A DNA stretch of 64,000 nt, from assembly GCF_032191775.1 (NCBI RefSeq), contig NZ_CP132507.1, forward strand, positions 2,443,001 through 2,507,000, given 5' to 3'. Under the pieces are notes generated by a model. It was not told the DNA's origin. It did not search any database and was given only the letters and a program-made list of their open reading frames with translations. A program made the position numbers and the translations under genes. Of this stretch, positions 34,621-44,057 are shown one piece after another (the stretch's first letter is position 1; the number at the start of each line of letters is the position of its first letter). The DNA is from Rhodoferax mekongensis (GTDB lineage Bacteria > Pseudomonadota > Gammaproteobacteria > Burkholderiales > Burkholderiaceae_C).

Positions 34621-34694
34621 CCCCCTGAAGCAACCTCTGGTTGCCTCCCCCCTCAGGGGGGCCATGTCTGTGGCCCGGCAGAGCCGGTTCCACG
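34619..34694 (+). repeat. Three-hairpin intergenic element, copy B
   Basis: It starts within the yejB stop codon. Hairpin 1 is GCAACC-TCT-GGTTGC (34630-34644), hairpin 2 CCCCCC-TCA-GGGGGG and hairpin 3 CCGGC-AGA-GCCGG. It is homologous to copy A at 20949-21024. It makes up over half of the 135-base yejB-yejE gap. Confidence 0.75.
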
Positions 34695-34755
34695 GCATTC
34701 TGAGCGTGCGTTACCTCGGCAGTAACGCAGTGGTATTCGATGATGGGGTGTCTCA

Positions 34756-35790
34756 GTGAATTCCTTGTCCTCGTCTCTTTCCCTGCGCGCCTGGCGGCGC
34801 TTTCGCAGCAACCGACTGGGTTTTGCCAGTCTCATCATTTTTTGTGCCTTGGTGTTGCTGAGCCTCGCGGCCGAGCTGGTGTCCAACGACAAGCCGCTGG
34901 TCGTGGTGTACCAAGGCACGACCTATTGGCCCTTGGTGAGGGACTACCCGGAGACCACCTTCGGCGGCGACTTCGCCACGCCGACCGACTACCTGGACCC
35001 TTTCATTCAGCAAAAGCTTTCCGAGCCGGGCAACTGGGCGCTGTTCGCTCCCAACCGCTACGGCCCCAAGACACTGAATTACTTTGCGACCGCGCCCAAC
35101 CCGGCACCGCCCAGCGCCGCCAACTGGCTGGGCACAGATGACCGGGGCCGTGATCTGCTGGCTCAGCTGCTCTATGGCTTCAGGGTCAGCGTGTTGTTTG
35201 CGTTGGCGCTGACCGTGACCGGTGTCTTGCTTGGCATCCTGACCGGAGCGATTCAGGGCTTTTTGGGCGGCAAAACGGATTTGGTGTTTCAGCGCTTCAT
35301 CGAAATCTGGAGCTCCATGCCGGAGCTTTATCTGTTGATCATTTTCAGCGCCCTGTTTGCCCCCAGTGTGGGCTTGCTGCTGATACTGCTGAGCCTGTTC
35401 GGCTGGATGGGCTTGTCCGACTATGTGCGGGCCGAGTTTCTGCGCAATCGCCAGCTGGATTACGTGCGCGCAGCCAGAGCCCTGGGGGTGTCCAACCGGG
35501 CCATCATCCTGCGGCATATCCTGCCCAACAGCTTGACGCCGGTAGTGACCTTCCTGCCATTCCGCATGAGTGGGGCGATTCTGGCGCTTACCTCTTTGGA
35601 TTTTTTGGGCCTCGGCGTTCCGCCCGGTACCCCTTCACTGGGCGAGCTGCTGTCCCAAGGGAAGAACAATATCGATGCCTGGTGGATTTCGTTGTCCACG
35701 TTTTGTGTGCTGGTAGTGACTTTGCTGCTGCTCACCCTGATGGGTGATGCACTGCGAGACGCCCTGGATCCCCGGAAGCAGGACACATGA
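34756..35790 (+). CDS. yejE: Peptide ABC transporter permease, YejE type
   Basis: 344 residues from a GTG start. N-terminal OppC-like segment (LRAWRRFRSNRLGFASLIIF), a YejE-specific periplasmic region (YPETTFGGDFATPTDYLDPF) and the EAA coupling loop DYVRAARALGVSNRAIILRH near residue 235. It should pair with YejB. The stop overlaps the ATPase start (ATGA at 35787-35790). Confidence 0.94.
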   Translation: MNSLSSSLSLRAWRRFRSNRLGFASLIIFCALVLLSLAAELVSNDKPLVVVYQGTTYWPLVRDYPETTFGGDFATPTDYLDPFIQQKLSEPGNWALFAPNRYGPKTLNYFATAPNPAPPSAANWLGTDDRGRDLLAQLLYGFRVSVLFALALTVTGVLLGILTGAIQGFLGGKTDLVFQRFIEIWSSMPELYLLIIFSALFAPSVGLLLILLSLFGWMGLSDYVRAEFLRNRQLDYVRAARALGVSNRAIILRHILPNSLTPVVTFLPFRMSGAILALTSLDFLGLGVPPGTPSLGELLSQGKNNIDAWWISLSTFCVLVVTLLLLTLMGDALRDALDPRKQDT

Positions 35791-37391
35791 GCAATCCAAC
35801 TGCCTTGCTAACCGTGGAAGGGCTGCGGGTTGCGTTCGGTGGCCGGGAGGTGGTACGCGGCATCCACTTCGACATCCAGCCGGGGGAAAAGCTGGCGCTC
35901 GTGGGAGAGTCCGGCTCCGGCAAAACCATCACTGCATTGAGTTTGCTGGGTTTGGCGCAAGGTGCCAGCGTGACGGGGCTTGCGGACTTTGTGTCCGCAT
36001 CCGGCCCTGTTGATTTGTTGGCCCTGCCGGAGCGGCAGCTGCGCGGCATACGCGGGCAAGACATCTCCATGGTGTTTCAGGAGCCCATGACGGCGCTGAA
36101 TCCGCTATTCACCATTGGCAGGCAGATTGCAGAAGTTTTGGAAGAAAAACAGGGGCTGGCGCCCAAGGAATCTGTGCAAGCAGCTATTGAATTGATAGCG
36201 GAAACGGGCATTGACGACCCTGCGCGCCGTGCCGCTGCGTACCCGCACCAGCTCTCCGGCGGACAGCGCCAGCGCGCCATGATCGCCATGGCTTTGGCCT
36301 GTGCGCCCAAACTGCTGCTGGCGGACGAGCCCACCACCGCGCTGGACGTGAGCGTTCGGCAGCAGATTTTGGATTTGCTCACCGACTTGCAACGACGCAA
36401 GGGCATGGCCGTGTTGCTGATCACCCATGACTTGCATCTGGTCCGCAAGTTTGCGGATCGCGTGGCGGTGATGGAAAAGGGTGAAATCGTGGAGCAGGGC
36501 GTAGTGGCAGAAGTGTTTGCACGGCCCCAGCACGTCTACACCCGCCAACTGTTGGACAGCCTGCCGGTGCGCAATGTGCCTGCCGTGGCACCCGGTGCAC
36601 CCTTTTTGCTCGAAGCCAAATCGGTCCAAGTGACCTACCCCATTCCCAGGCCGGGTTTTCGGGGGTGGTTCTCCAGCGGGCGATTCACTGCGGTGCACTC
36701 CGCCGACTTCCAGTTGCATCGCGGCGAGACGCTTGGCGTTGTGGGGGAGTCAGGCTCTGGCAAGTCCTCCTTGGCGCTGGCGGCTCTGTGTTTGACGGCT
36801 TTTGAGGGAGTGGTCCGGGTAGGCGGCAAAACGTGGTCCGGCAAAGCTGCGCGTGATGTTGGGCTGCGCAAACAGGTGCAAGTGGTTTTTCAGGATCCTT
36901 TTTCCTCCCTATCGCCACGGATGACGGTGGAGGAGCTGGTGGGCGAGGGTCTGGATGTGCATATGCCGGACTTGGCTGCAGACGCGCGGCGGCAGCGCGT
37001 GTTGACCGCGCTGGAAGTGGTCGGCATGGGAGAGCAGCAGTTTCCCGCCATTCTGCAGCGCTACCCCCATCAGTTCTCCGGTGGGCAACGCCAGCGTTTG
37101 GCGATAGCGCGGGCATTGGTGCTGGAGCCCTCCGTCATCGTGCTGGACGAGCCCACCAGCGCCTTGGATGTCACCATGGCGCAGCAGGTGTTGCGTCTTT
37201 TGCAGTCACTCCAGAAAGAACGTGGGCTTGCTTATCTGTTGATCACCCACGATGTAGCGGTCATCAAGGCCATGGCGCACCGGGTACTGGTGATGCAGGG
37301 GGGCAAAATTGTGGAATCCGGTAGTGTTGAAGCCGTCATGGAGGCACCTGTGCACCCTTACACGGTCAAGCTTCTCGCGGCGAGTACGTAA
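35787..37391 (+). CDS. yejF: Peptide ABC transporter ATP-binding protein, two ABC domains (YejF)
   Basis: 534 residues with two complete ABC modules. Module 1 has GESGSGKTITALSLLG, LSGGQRQRAMIAMALAC and LLLADEPTTALDV. Module 2 has GESGSGKSSLALAALCL, FSGGQRQRLAIARAL and VIVLDEPTSALDV, ending in the oligopeptide-binding tail VHPYTVKLLA. All ATPase motifs are intact in both halves. A copy of the 45-bp repeat (36156-36199) encodes the segment APKESVQAAIELIA before the first signature motif. Confidence 0.95.
   Translation: MSNPTALLTVEGLRVAFGGREVVRGIHFDIQPGEKLALVGESGSGKTITALSLLGLAQGASVTGLADFVSASGPVDLLALPERQLRGIRGQDISMVFQEPMTALNPLFTIGRQIAEVLEEKQGLAPKESVQAAIELIAETGIDDPARRAAAYPHQLSGGQRQRAMIAMALACAPKLLLADEPTTALDVSVRQQILDLLTDLQRRKGMAVLLITHDLHLVRKFADRVAVMEKGEIVEQGVVAEVFARPQHVYTRQLLDSLPVRNVPAVAPGAPFLLEAKSVQVTYPIPRPGFRGWFSSGRFTAVHSADFQLHRGETLGVVGESGSGKSSLALAALCLTAFEGVVRVGGKTWSGKAARDVGLRKQVQVVFQDPFSSLSPRMTVEELVGEGLDVHMPDLAADARRQRVLTALEVVGMGEQQFPAILQRYPHQFSGGQRQRLAIARALVLEPSVIVLDEPTSALDVTMAQQVLRLLQSLQKERGLAYLLITHDVAVIKAMAHRVLVMQGGKIVESGSVEAVMEAPVHPYTVKLLAAST
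36156..36199 (+). repeat. 45-bp dispersed repeat, copy in yejF
   Basis: CTGGCGCCCAAGGAATCTG, then TGCAAGCAGCTATTG, then GATAGC. 34 of 44 bases match the copy in the hydrolase gene, which is read on the other strand, so common protein constraint cannot explain the likeness. Confidence 0.6.
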
Positions 37392-37429
37392 TTTCCTTAA
37401 GAATCAAGGGACTTAGCGCGCTTTTCGAG

Positions 37430-37435
37430 TACAAT
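37430..37435 (+). promoter_or_regulatory. -10 box upstream of rimP operon
   Basis: TACAAT lies just before a strong terminator hairpin and about 104 bases before the rimP GTG. No good -35 is visible. If used, transcription would have to pass the terminator to reach rimP. Confidence 0.35.
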
Positions 37436-37450
37436 CCAAAGCTCACGACC

Positions 37451-37482
37451 AAACGGGCGGGTAATCACCGCCCGTTTTTTTT
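37451..37482 (+). terminator. Rho-independent terminator between yejF and rimP
   Basis: AAACGGGCGG pairs perfectly with CCGCCCGTTT around a 7-base loop, followed by a run of T up to 37482. It ends the yej operon, or attenuates a transcript starting at the TACAAT box just upstream. Confidence 0.9.
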
Positions 37483-37538
37483 GGGCTATCGTTTTTCACT
37501 CGCATTTCATTGCTCAACATTAGGCAGGCTTTACAGAC

Positions 37539-38138
37539 GTGGCATTACAGGAAATCGTTGAACAAACCGTAGCAGGACTGGGATATGACTTGGTAGAGAT
37601 TGAACGCTCTGCAGGAGGCTTGCTGCGCATTACCATCGATTTGCCCTGGGTCGCGCCTGTTGAAGGGCAGCCTGTGTCCGAGCAGTTTGTGAACGTGGAA
37701 GACTGTGAAAAAGTGACTCGCCAGTTGCAGTTCGCGCTGGAAGTGGATGGCGTGGAATACAAGCGGCTCGAGGTGTCCTCGCCCGGTATCGATCGCCCCC
37801 TGCGTCACACCCAGGATTTCGAGCGTTTTGTTGGTCATGTGATTGACATTACCTTGAAGGCGCCCATGGGGGCTGCCGCCAATGGCCAGGTCAATGCGAA
37901 TCGCAAAAAATTCCGTGGCACGCTGGAGCGAGTGGCAGCGGCTGATGGCAGCACAGGATGGCAGATCGTCTGGAGCGATGCCCCTGAAGTCAAGCCCGGT
38001 CAGAAAGTCAGCAAAAAGCGTGTGCCGCCGCCCCTGCAGGCGCTGGGCTTTGCTTTCGACGAATTGCGGGATGCCCGTTTGGCACCCATTGTGAATTTCA
38101 AAGGCCGTGGCGGCCAAGGGCGGGCGGACGAGGCCTGA
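37539..38138 (+). CDS. rimP: Ribosome maturation factor RimP
   Basis: 199 residues from a GTG start. DLVEIERSAGGLLRITID is the usual N-terminal domain motif and LEVSSPGIDRPLRHTQDFERF the second. RimP helps 30S subunit assembly. A Lys-rich insert (RKKFRGTLERVAAADGSTGW) and a charged tail are slightly longer than in E. coli. First gene of rimP-nusA-infB-rbfA-truB. Confidence 0.95.
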   Translation: MALQEIVEQTVAGLGYDLVEIERSAGGLLRITIDLPWVAPVEGQPVSEQFVNVEDCEKVTRQLQFALEVDGVEYKRLEVSSPGIDRPLRHTQDFERFVGHVIDITLKAPMGAAANGQVNANRKKFRGTLERVAAADGSTGWQIVWSDAPEVKPGQKVSKKRVPPPLQALGFAFDELRDARLAPIVNFKGRGGQGRADEA

Positions 38139-38202
38139 GTGCCCGTTTGTCACACCATCCGTTTTTGTATTGGTTGATTAGAGTGTTCAGGAGAGTCATG
38201 GC

Positions 38203-39699
38203 ATGAATCGCGAACTGTTGATGCTGGTGGAAGCAATTTCCCGTGAGAAGAACGTGGAGCGTGATGTGGTGTTGGGCGCCGTGGAGGCGGCCCTCGCCCA
38301 GGCGACCAAAAAGTTGTACGCCGGTGATGTGGACATCCGTGTCGCATTGGATCGTGACAGCGGCAACTACGAAACTTTCCGGCGCTGGCATGTGGTGCCT
38401 GATGAGGCCGGTCTGCAACTGCCTGACCAAGAGATCCTGCTGTTTGAAGCCAAAGAGCAAATCCCCGATATCGAAGTTGACGAGTACATCGAAGAGCCTG
38501 TGGCGTCGGTGCCTATCGGCCGTATCGGTGCAATGGCCGCCAAGCAAGTCATTTTGCAAAAGATCCGTGATGCCGAGCGCGAAATGTTGCTCAATGACTT
38601 CATGTCGCGCGGCGAAAAGATTTTTGTCGGCACCGTCAAGCGCATGGACAAGGGCGACATCATTGTCGAAAGCGGCCGTGTGGAAGGCCGTCTGCGCCGC
38701 GGCGAAATGATCCCCAAGGAAAACCTGCGCACAGGTGACCGCGTTCGCGCCATGATCATGGAAGTGGACCTGACATTGCGCGGTGCGCCCATCGTGTTGT
38801 CGCGCTCTGCGCCGGAGTTCATGATCGAGCTGTTCCGCCAGGAAGTGCCAGAGATCGAACAAGGCTTGTTGGAGATCAAGTCCTGCGCACGTGATGCGGG
38901 TTCCCGCGCCAAGATCGCAGTGTTGTCCCATGACAAGCGCGTAGATCCCATCGGTACCTGTGTGGGTGTGCGTGGAACCCGCGTCAATGGTGTGACCAAT
39001 GAGTTGGCTGGTGAGCGTGTCGACATCGTGTTGTGGAGCGAAGATCCCGCGCAGTTCGTCATCGGAGCCCTGGCGCCCGCGAACGTGACTTCCATCGTGG
39101 TGGACGAAGAGCGTCATGCGATGGACGTGGTGGTGGACGAAGAGAACCTTGCCATCGCCATCGGCCGTGGTGGTCAGAATGTCCGCTTGGCCTCTGAGCT
39201 GACCGGCTGGAAGATCAACATCATGGACGCCGCCGAGTCTGCCCAGAAACTGGCAAACGAAACGGATTCCGGTCGCAAGCTGTTCATGGAAAAGCTGGAC
39301 GTGGATGAGGAAATCGCCGACATCCTGATTGCCGAAGGCTTCACCAGCCTCGAAGAAGTGGCCTATGTGCCCCTGCAGGAAATGCTGGAAATCGAGTCTT
39401 TCGACGAAGACACCGTGCATGAACTGCGCAATCGCGCCAAAGACGCGTTGCTCACCATGGAAATTGCCCACGAAGAGAGCGTGGAAGAGGTTTCGCAGAA
39501 TCTGCGCGACCTGGTGGGCTTGACGCCTGAACTGATCGGCAAACTGGCAGATGGCGGTGTTCACACCCGCGATGAACTGGCTGACCTTGCCGTGGACGAA
39601 TTGACAGATATTACCGGCCAGTCTGCGGACGAGGCCAAGGCCCTGATCATGAAGGCGCGTGAGCATTGGTTTACCAATGACGGCGCTTCTCAAGAGTAA
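38203..39699 (+). CDS. nusA: Transcription termination/antitermination factor NusA
   Basis: 498 residues, the long proteobacterial form. N-terminal RNA-polymerase-binding domain ([23 protein letters not shown]), S1 domain ([14 protein letters not shown]), two KH domains ([36 protein letters not shown]) and two C-terminal acidic 50-residue repeats. It controls pausing, termination and antitermination. It lies 64 bases after rimP and 24 before infB. Confidence 0.98.
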   Translation: MNRELLMLVEAISREKNVERDVVLGAVEAALAQATKKLYAGDVDIRVALDRDSGNYETFRRWHVVPDEAGLQLPDQEILLFEAKEQIPDIEVDEYIEEPVASVPIGRIGAMAAKQVILQKIRDAEREMLLNDFMSRGEKIFVGTVKRMDKGDIIVESGRVEGRLRRGEMIPKENLRTGDRVRAMIMEVDLTLRGAPIVLSRSAPEFMIELFRQEVPEIEQGLLEIKSCARDAGSRAKIAVLSHDKRVDPIGTCVGVRGTRVNGVTNELAGERVDIVLWSEDPAQFVIGALAPANVTSIVVDEERHAMDVVVDEENLAIAIGRGGQNVRLASELTGWKINIMDAAESAQKLANETDSGRKLFMEKLDVDEEIADILIAEGFTSLEEVAYVPLQEMLEIESFDEDTVHELRNRAKDALLTMEIAHEESVEEVSQNLRDLVGLTPELIGKLADGGVHTRDELADLAVDELTDITGQSADEAKALIMKAREHWFTNDGASQE

Positions 39700-39723
39700 C
39701 GGTCATGAAAGGTTTCACAGAAT

Positions 39724-42654
39724 ATGACCAGTACGACCGTTGCCGAGTTTGCCAATGAACTCAAAAAATCTACCGATACCTTGCTCGAACAGCTGAAGTC
39801 TGCCGGAGTGCCCAAAGCCTCCGCCGCCGACGTGCTGACTGATGCTGACAAACACAGCCTCCTGAACTACTTGCAAAGCAGCCATGGCACCGCCAGCCCT
39901 GAACGCAAGAAGATCACACTGGTGAAGAAGCAGACTACCGAGATCAAGCAGGCTGACGCTACCGGTAAGGCCCGGACCATCCAGGTGGAAGTGCGCAAGA
40001 AGCGCACCTTTGTCCGCCGTGATGATGGTGTTGAAGGCGCAACCGAGGTGGAGGAGCAGGATGCTGTCTCTGCGCAGGCGGCTCAAGCGTTGGAAGACGC
40101 GGAGTTGGCGCGACGCGAAGAAGAGGCCAGCCGTCAGGCTGAGCTGATCCGTCGCCAAGAGGAGGAGCTGGCTCAACGCCGACGGGAGCGCGAAGAACAG
40201 GAAGCTCGCGCCAAGGCGGCGGCAGAACAGGCTGCTGCCGCTGAGCGCGAGGCAGAAGCTGCGGCCCGATTGGCCAAAGAACAGGCGATGGCACAAGCAC
40301 AGTCTGCAGTCAAGGCTGCTGCTGCGCCTGCTGCAGAAACCGTCGATTCCGTGGCTGCCGCGCAGGCTAGCGAAGCTGCGGCCAAGGCTGCGGCCCAGGA
40401 GCGGGCTGCTGCCGCTGCACAGGCCTCCAAGGCCGCTGCTGCTGAAGAGGCGGCACGTGCTGCCGATTTGGGAGAGCGTCGTCGCAAGGCGGAAGCCGAA
40501 GCTGCCGCCATCCGCTCGATGATGGCTGCGCCCAAGAAGGTCATGGTTGCGCCCAAGAAGGTGGAAGAACCCAAGCCGGCAGCGGACGCCAAGGCCGCGA
40601 TGAAAGGCACATTGCACAAGCCTGCCAACGGTTCCGCGGTTGCCAAACCGGCAAAACCTGCAGCCGGCGCACCGGGTGCGGGCGCACCGGCCGGCAATGG
40701 CAAGGAAGTCAAGTCCGCCAAGCTGTCCAGCAGCTGGGCAGGCGACACTGCCAAGAAGAAAGAACTCAAAACCCGTGGTGACACCACCGCAGGCGCTGGA
40801 CGTTCCAGCAACTGGCGCGCAGGTCCCAAGGGCCGTCGCGGCAATGACCGTGATCGTGATGACCACCACAACCAGCAATCTGCTCCGGTGGAAGTACGTG
40901 TGATTGAAGTGCACGTACCAGAAACCATTACGGTTGCCGAGCTGGCGCACAAGATGGCGATCAAGGCATCTGAAGTCATCAAGCAGTTGATGAAGTTGGG
41001 TCAGATGGTCACCATCAACCAGCCTCTGGACCAGGACACCGCCATGATTGTGGTGGAAGAGCTGGGTCACAAAGCAGTGGTAGCTGCGCTGGATGATCCG
41101 GAAGCGTTTACCGACGACGAAGTGCAAGGCCAGGAAGCGCCTTCCTTGCCACGCGCACCTGTGGTGACCGTGATGGGCCACGTGGACCACGGCAAGACAT
41201 CACTGTTGGACTACATCCGCCGTGCCAAAGTGGCTGCGGGCGAAGCCGGTGGCATTACGCAGCACATTGGTGCCTACCACGTGGAAACCCCCCGAGGCAT
41301 GGTGTCCTTCCTCGATACCCCGGGTCACGAGGCGTTTACTGCCATGCGTGCCCGTGGTGCACAGGCTACCGATATCGTCATTTTGGTCGTTGCGGCCGAC
41401 GACGGCGTGATGCCCCAAACCAAGGAAGCGATCAAGCACGCGAAAGCGGCTGGCGTACCTTTGGTGGTGGCAATTACCAAGTCCGACAAGCCGGATGCCA
41501 ACCCCGATCGCGTCAAGCAGGAGCTGGTGGTCGAAGAAGTGGTGCCGGAAGAATATGGTGGCGACTCTCCGTTTGTGCCTGTGTCTTCCAAAACCGGCAT
41601 GGGCATTGACGAGTTGTTGGAGCAAGTGCTGCTGCAGGCTGAAGTGCTGGAGCTAAAGGCTCCCGTAGACGCCATGGCCAAGGGCTTGGTGATTGAAGCC
41701 AAGCTGGACAAAGGTCGCGGTCCTGTGGCCACCATGCTGGTGCAGTCCGGTACTTTGAAGGTGGGCAATGTGGTGTTGGCGGGTCAGACGTATGGCCGCG
41801 TGCGTGCCATGTTGGACGAAAACGGTCACAAGATCGAAACCGCCGGCCCCTCCATCCCGGTGGAAATTCAGGGCTTGACCGAAGTGCCTCAGGCCGGCGA
41901 TGAATTCATGGTGTTGTCCGACGAACGTCGTGCCCGTGAAATCGCCACCTACCGTGCTGGCAAGTTCCGTAACACGAAGTTGGCCAAGCAACAAGCCGCC
42001 AAGTTGGAAAACATGTTCTCCGATATCGGTGCTGGCGACGTCAAGACCTTGCCCATCATCGTCAAGGCCGACGTGCAGGGCTCCCAGGAAGCATTGGCAA
42101 CCTCTTTGCTCAAGCTGTCGACCGAAGAGGTCAAAGTGCAAATGGTCTACTCCGCCGTGGGTGGTATCAGCGAGTCCGACATCAACTTGGCCATTGCATC
42201 CAAAGCGATCGTTATCGGCTTCAACACCCGTGCCGATGCCGGTGCACGCAAACTGGCTGAAGGCAACGGCGTGGACATTCGTTACTACAACATCATTTAC
42301 GACGCTGTAGACGAGTTGAAGGCAGCCATGTCCGGCATGCTGGCGCCCGAGAAGCGGGAAGAGATCATCGGTATGGCCGAGATCCGCACCGTGTTCGTGG
42401 CGTCCAAGATCGGCACGGTGGCTGGCTGTATGGTGACCAACGGTTTTGTGACCCGCAACGCGCATTTCCGTTTGCTGCGCGACAACGTGGTTATCTATAC
42501 CGGCGAGCTGGACTCCCTGAAGCGCATGAAGGACGATGTACGCGAAGTCAAGGAAGGCTTCGAGTGCGGTATCAAGCTCAAGAACTACAACGACATCAAA
42601 GAAGGTGATCAGTTGGAGTTCTTCGAAGTCAAAGAAATCGCCCGTACCCTGTAA
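39724..42654 (+). CDS. infB: Translation initiation factor IF-2
   Basis: 976 residues. The N-terminus ([23 protein letters not shown]) is the IF2N module, followed by a long Ala/Glu/Arg-rich helical and then Lys/Pro/Gly-rich stretch to about residue 400. A second IF2N-like module ([20 protein letters not shown]) precedes the GTPase domain ([36 protein letters not shown]). The C-terminal domains bind fMet-tRNA. The low-complexity region makes it longer than E. coli IF-2 (890). Confidence 0.98.
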   Translation: MTSTTVAEFANELKKSTDTLLEQLKSAGVPKASAADVLTDADKHSLLNYLQSSHGTASPERKKITLVKKQTTEIKQADATGKARTIQVEVRKKRTFVRRDDGVEGATEVEEQDAVSAQAAQALEDAELARREEEASRQAELIRRQEEELAQRRREREEQEARAKAAAEQAAAAEREAEAAARLAKEQAMAQAQSAVKAAAAPAAETVDSVAAAQASEAAAKAAAQERAAAAAQASKAAAAEEAARAADLGERRRKAEAEAAAIRSMMAAPKKVMVAPKKVEEPKPAADAKAAMKGTLHKPANGSAVAKPAKPAAGAPGAGAPAGNGKEVKSAKLSSSWAGDTAKKKELKTRGDTTAGAGRSSNWRAGPKGRRGNDRDRDDHHNQQSAPVEVRVIEVHVPETITVAELAHKMAIKASEVIKQLMKLGQMVTINQPLDQDTAMIVVEELGHKAVVAALDDPEAFTDDEVQGQEAPSLPRAPVVTVMGHVDHGKTSLLDYIRRAKVAAGEAGGITQHIGAYHVETPRGMVSFLDTPGHEAFTAMRARGAQATDIVILVVAADDGVMPQTKEAIKHAKAAGVPLVVAITKSDKPDANPDRVKQELVVEEVVPEEYGGDSPFVPVSSKTGMGIDELLEQVLLQAEVLELKAPVDAMAKGLVIEAKLDKGRGPVATMLVQSGTLKVGNVVLAGQTYGRVRAMLDENGHKIETAGPSIPVEIQGLTEVPQAGDEFMVLSDERRAREIATYRAGKFRNTKLAKQQAAKLENMFSDIGAGDVKTLPIIVKADVQGSQEALATSLLKLSTEEVKVQMVYSAVGGISESDINLAIASKAIVIGFNTRADAGARKLAEGNGVDIRYYNIIYDAVDELKAAMSGMLAPEKREEIIGMAEIRTVFVASKIGTVAGCMVTNGFVTRNAHFRLLRDNVVIYTGELDSLKRMKDDVREVKEGFECGIKLKNYNDIKEGDQLEFFEVKEIARTL

Positions 42655-42668
42655 GCGAGAGAACCCGA

Positions 42669-43037
42669 GTGCGCAAAAAGTCAGCTACACCCAATCGCAG
42701 CTTTCAGGTAGCCGACCAGATCCAGCGGGATCTGGCCGAGCTGATCGCGCGTGAGCTCAAGGATCCGCGGGTAGGCATGGTCACGATCCAGGGCGTGGAA
42801 GTCACGCCTGACTACGCCCATGCCAAGGTCTTCTTCAGCTTGCTGGTTGGCGATCCGGTGGAGACGGCGGAAGGTCTGAACCAGGCTGCGGGCTTTTTGC
42901 GCGCCGGTCTGTTCAAGCGTTTGCATATCCACACGGTGCCTACATTGCATTTCATTTTTGACCAGACCACGGAACGTGCGGCTGACATGAATGCCTTGAT
43001 AGCACGCGCGGTGTCATCGCGCGCCAAAGAGGATTAA
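42669..43037 (+). CDS. rbfA: 30S ribosome-binding factor RbfA
   Basis: 122 residues from a GTG start (the earliest residues [26 protein letters not shown] fit RbfA). Small KH-type fold: [23 protein letters not shown]. It is needed for late 16S maturation and cold growth. It lies 14 bases after infB and 4 before truB. Confidence 0.97.
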   Translation: MRKKSATPNRSFQVADQIQRDLAELIARELKDPRVGMVTIQGVEVTPDYAHAKVFFSLLVGDPVETAEGLNQAAGFLRAGLFKRLHIHTVPTLHFIFDQTTERAADMNALIARAVSSRAKED

Positions 43038-43041
43038 ACAC

Positions 43042-44043
43042 ATGAACGCGCCACGTGCACGGGTTGCAAGGCGCCCTGTGCATGGGGTGCTGTTGCTGGA
43101 CAAGCCGATCGGCCTGTCCAGCAATCAGGCTTTGCAGAAAGCCAAATGGTTGTTGCGGGCTGAAAAAGCAGGACACACCGGAACGCTGGATCCTTTGGCT
43201 ACAGGCGTGTTGCCCTTGTGCTTTGGCGCGGCGACCAAATTCAGCCAGATGCATCTGGATGCGGACAAAGCTTATGAAACTACCGTGCGGCTGGGCATTA
43301 AAACCAGTACGGCCGATGCGGAAGGCGATGTGCTGAGTGAGCGGCCGGTAGATGTTTCGCAAGCAAAGTTGGATGCCGTGTTGCAGCAGTTCACCGGGCC
43401 CATCGCCCAGGTGCCGCCCATGCACAGTGCCTTGAAGAAGGACGGCAAGGCGTTGTACGAGTACGCGAGAGCAGGGATTGAGGTGGAGCGCGAGCCCCGC
43501 CATGTGGTGATTTATGCATTGAAACAGCTGCCAGCGCCCATGGATACTGCACAACCAGCTATCAAATTAGTAGTGGAGTGCAGCAAGGGAACCTATATCC
43601 GAACCCTGGGTGAGGACATTGGCGAGGCTTTGGGTTGCGGTGCGCATTTGAGCGCCTTGCGCCGGATCCGCACGGGTGGGTTCGATACCAGCCAGTGTGT
43701 GAGTCTGGAGGCCCTGGAGGCCATGACCGAAGAGCAGCGGCTGGCGTGTCTCTTGCCCGTCGAGGCTATGCTGCCGCAGCATGTGTCTGTCACATTGGAC
43801 AGTGAGAATGCGGCACGATTTTTGAGTGGCATGCGCAGGCGCGGAGCGTGGGCGGATGCCGAGCAAGTGGCGGTCTACGCCACGATGCCGAAGGCCCTGT
43901 TGGGCACGGCACAGGTGAAAGCCGGGGAGTTGATCCCCGTGCGTTTGCTGAGTCCGCAGGAGATCAGCGAAACCTTGGGCCAGCAGCAGGCCCTGGAACA
44001 GAGTTTGAAACAGAGTAACGAAACCTTGGCCCTTGGGGCGTAA
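43042..44043 (+). CDS. truB: tRNA pseudouridine(55) synthase TruB
   Basis: 333 residues. It isomerises U55 in the T loop of tRNAs. [18 protein letters not shown] starts the fold. [20 protein letters not shown] holds the catalytic Asp, and [21 protein letters not shown] is motif III. The C-terminal PUA-like part is shorter and ends in a Gln-rich tail ([14 protein letters not shown]). Bases 43531-43573, just before motif III, match the 45-bp repeat family and encode [13 protein letters not shown]. Pseudouridine made here is the substrate class recycled by psuKG at the window start. Confidence 0.96.
   Translation: MNAPRARVARRPVHGVLLLDKPIGLSSNQALQKAKWLLRAEKAGHTGTLDPLATGVLPLCFGAATKFSQMHLDADKAYETTVRLGIKTSTADAEGDVLSERPVDVSQAKLDAVLQQFTGPIAQVPPMHSALKKDGKALYEYARAGIEVEREPRHVVIYALKQLPAPMDTAQPAIKLVVECSKGTYIRTLGEDIGEALGCGAHLSALRRIRTGGFDTSQCVSLEALEAMTEEQRLACLLPVEAMLPQHVSVTLDSENAARFLSGMRRRGAWADAEQVAVYATMPKALLGTAQVKAGELIPVRLLSPQEISETLGQQQALEQSLKQSNETLALGA
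43531..43573 (+). repeat. 45-bp dispersed repeat, copy in truB
   Basis: CCAGCGCCCATGGATACTGC, then ACAACCAGCTATCAAATTAG. It is more diverged than other copies but keeps CAGCGCCCATGGA and CAGCTATCAAA in register. Confidence 0.5.
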
Positions 44044-44057
44044 GCAGAAAGTGAACC

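Noticed and set aside
38098..39693. A 531-codon frame antisense to nusA
   Set aside because: Shadow of NusA; composition and lack of motifs are those of a frame opposite a GC-rich gene.
40173..41190. Ala/Ser- and Gly/Leu-rich frames antisense to infB that look like low-complexity membrane proteins
   Set aside because: They are the mirror of the IF-2 Ala/Glu-rich segment; codon bias belongs to the infB strand.
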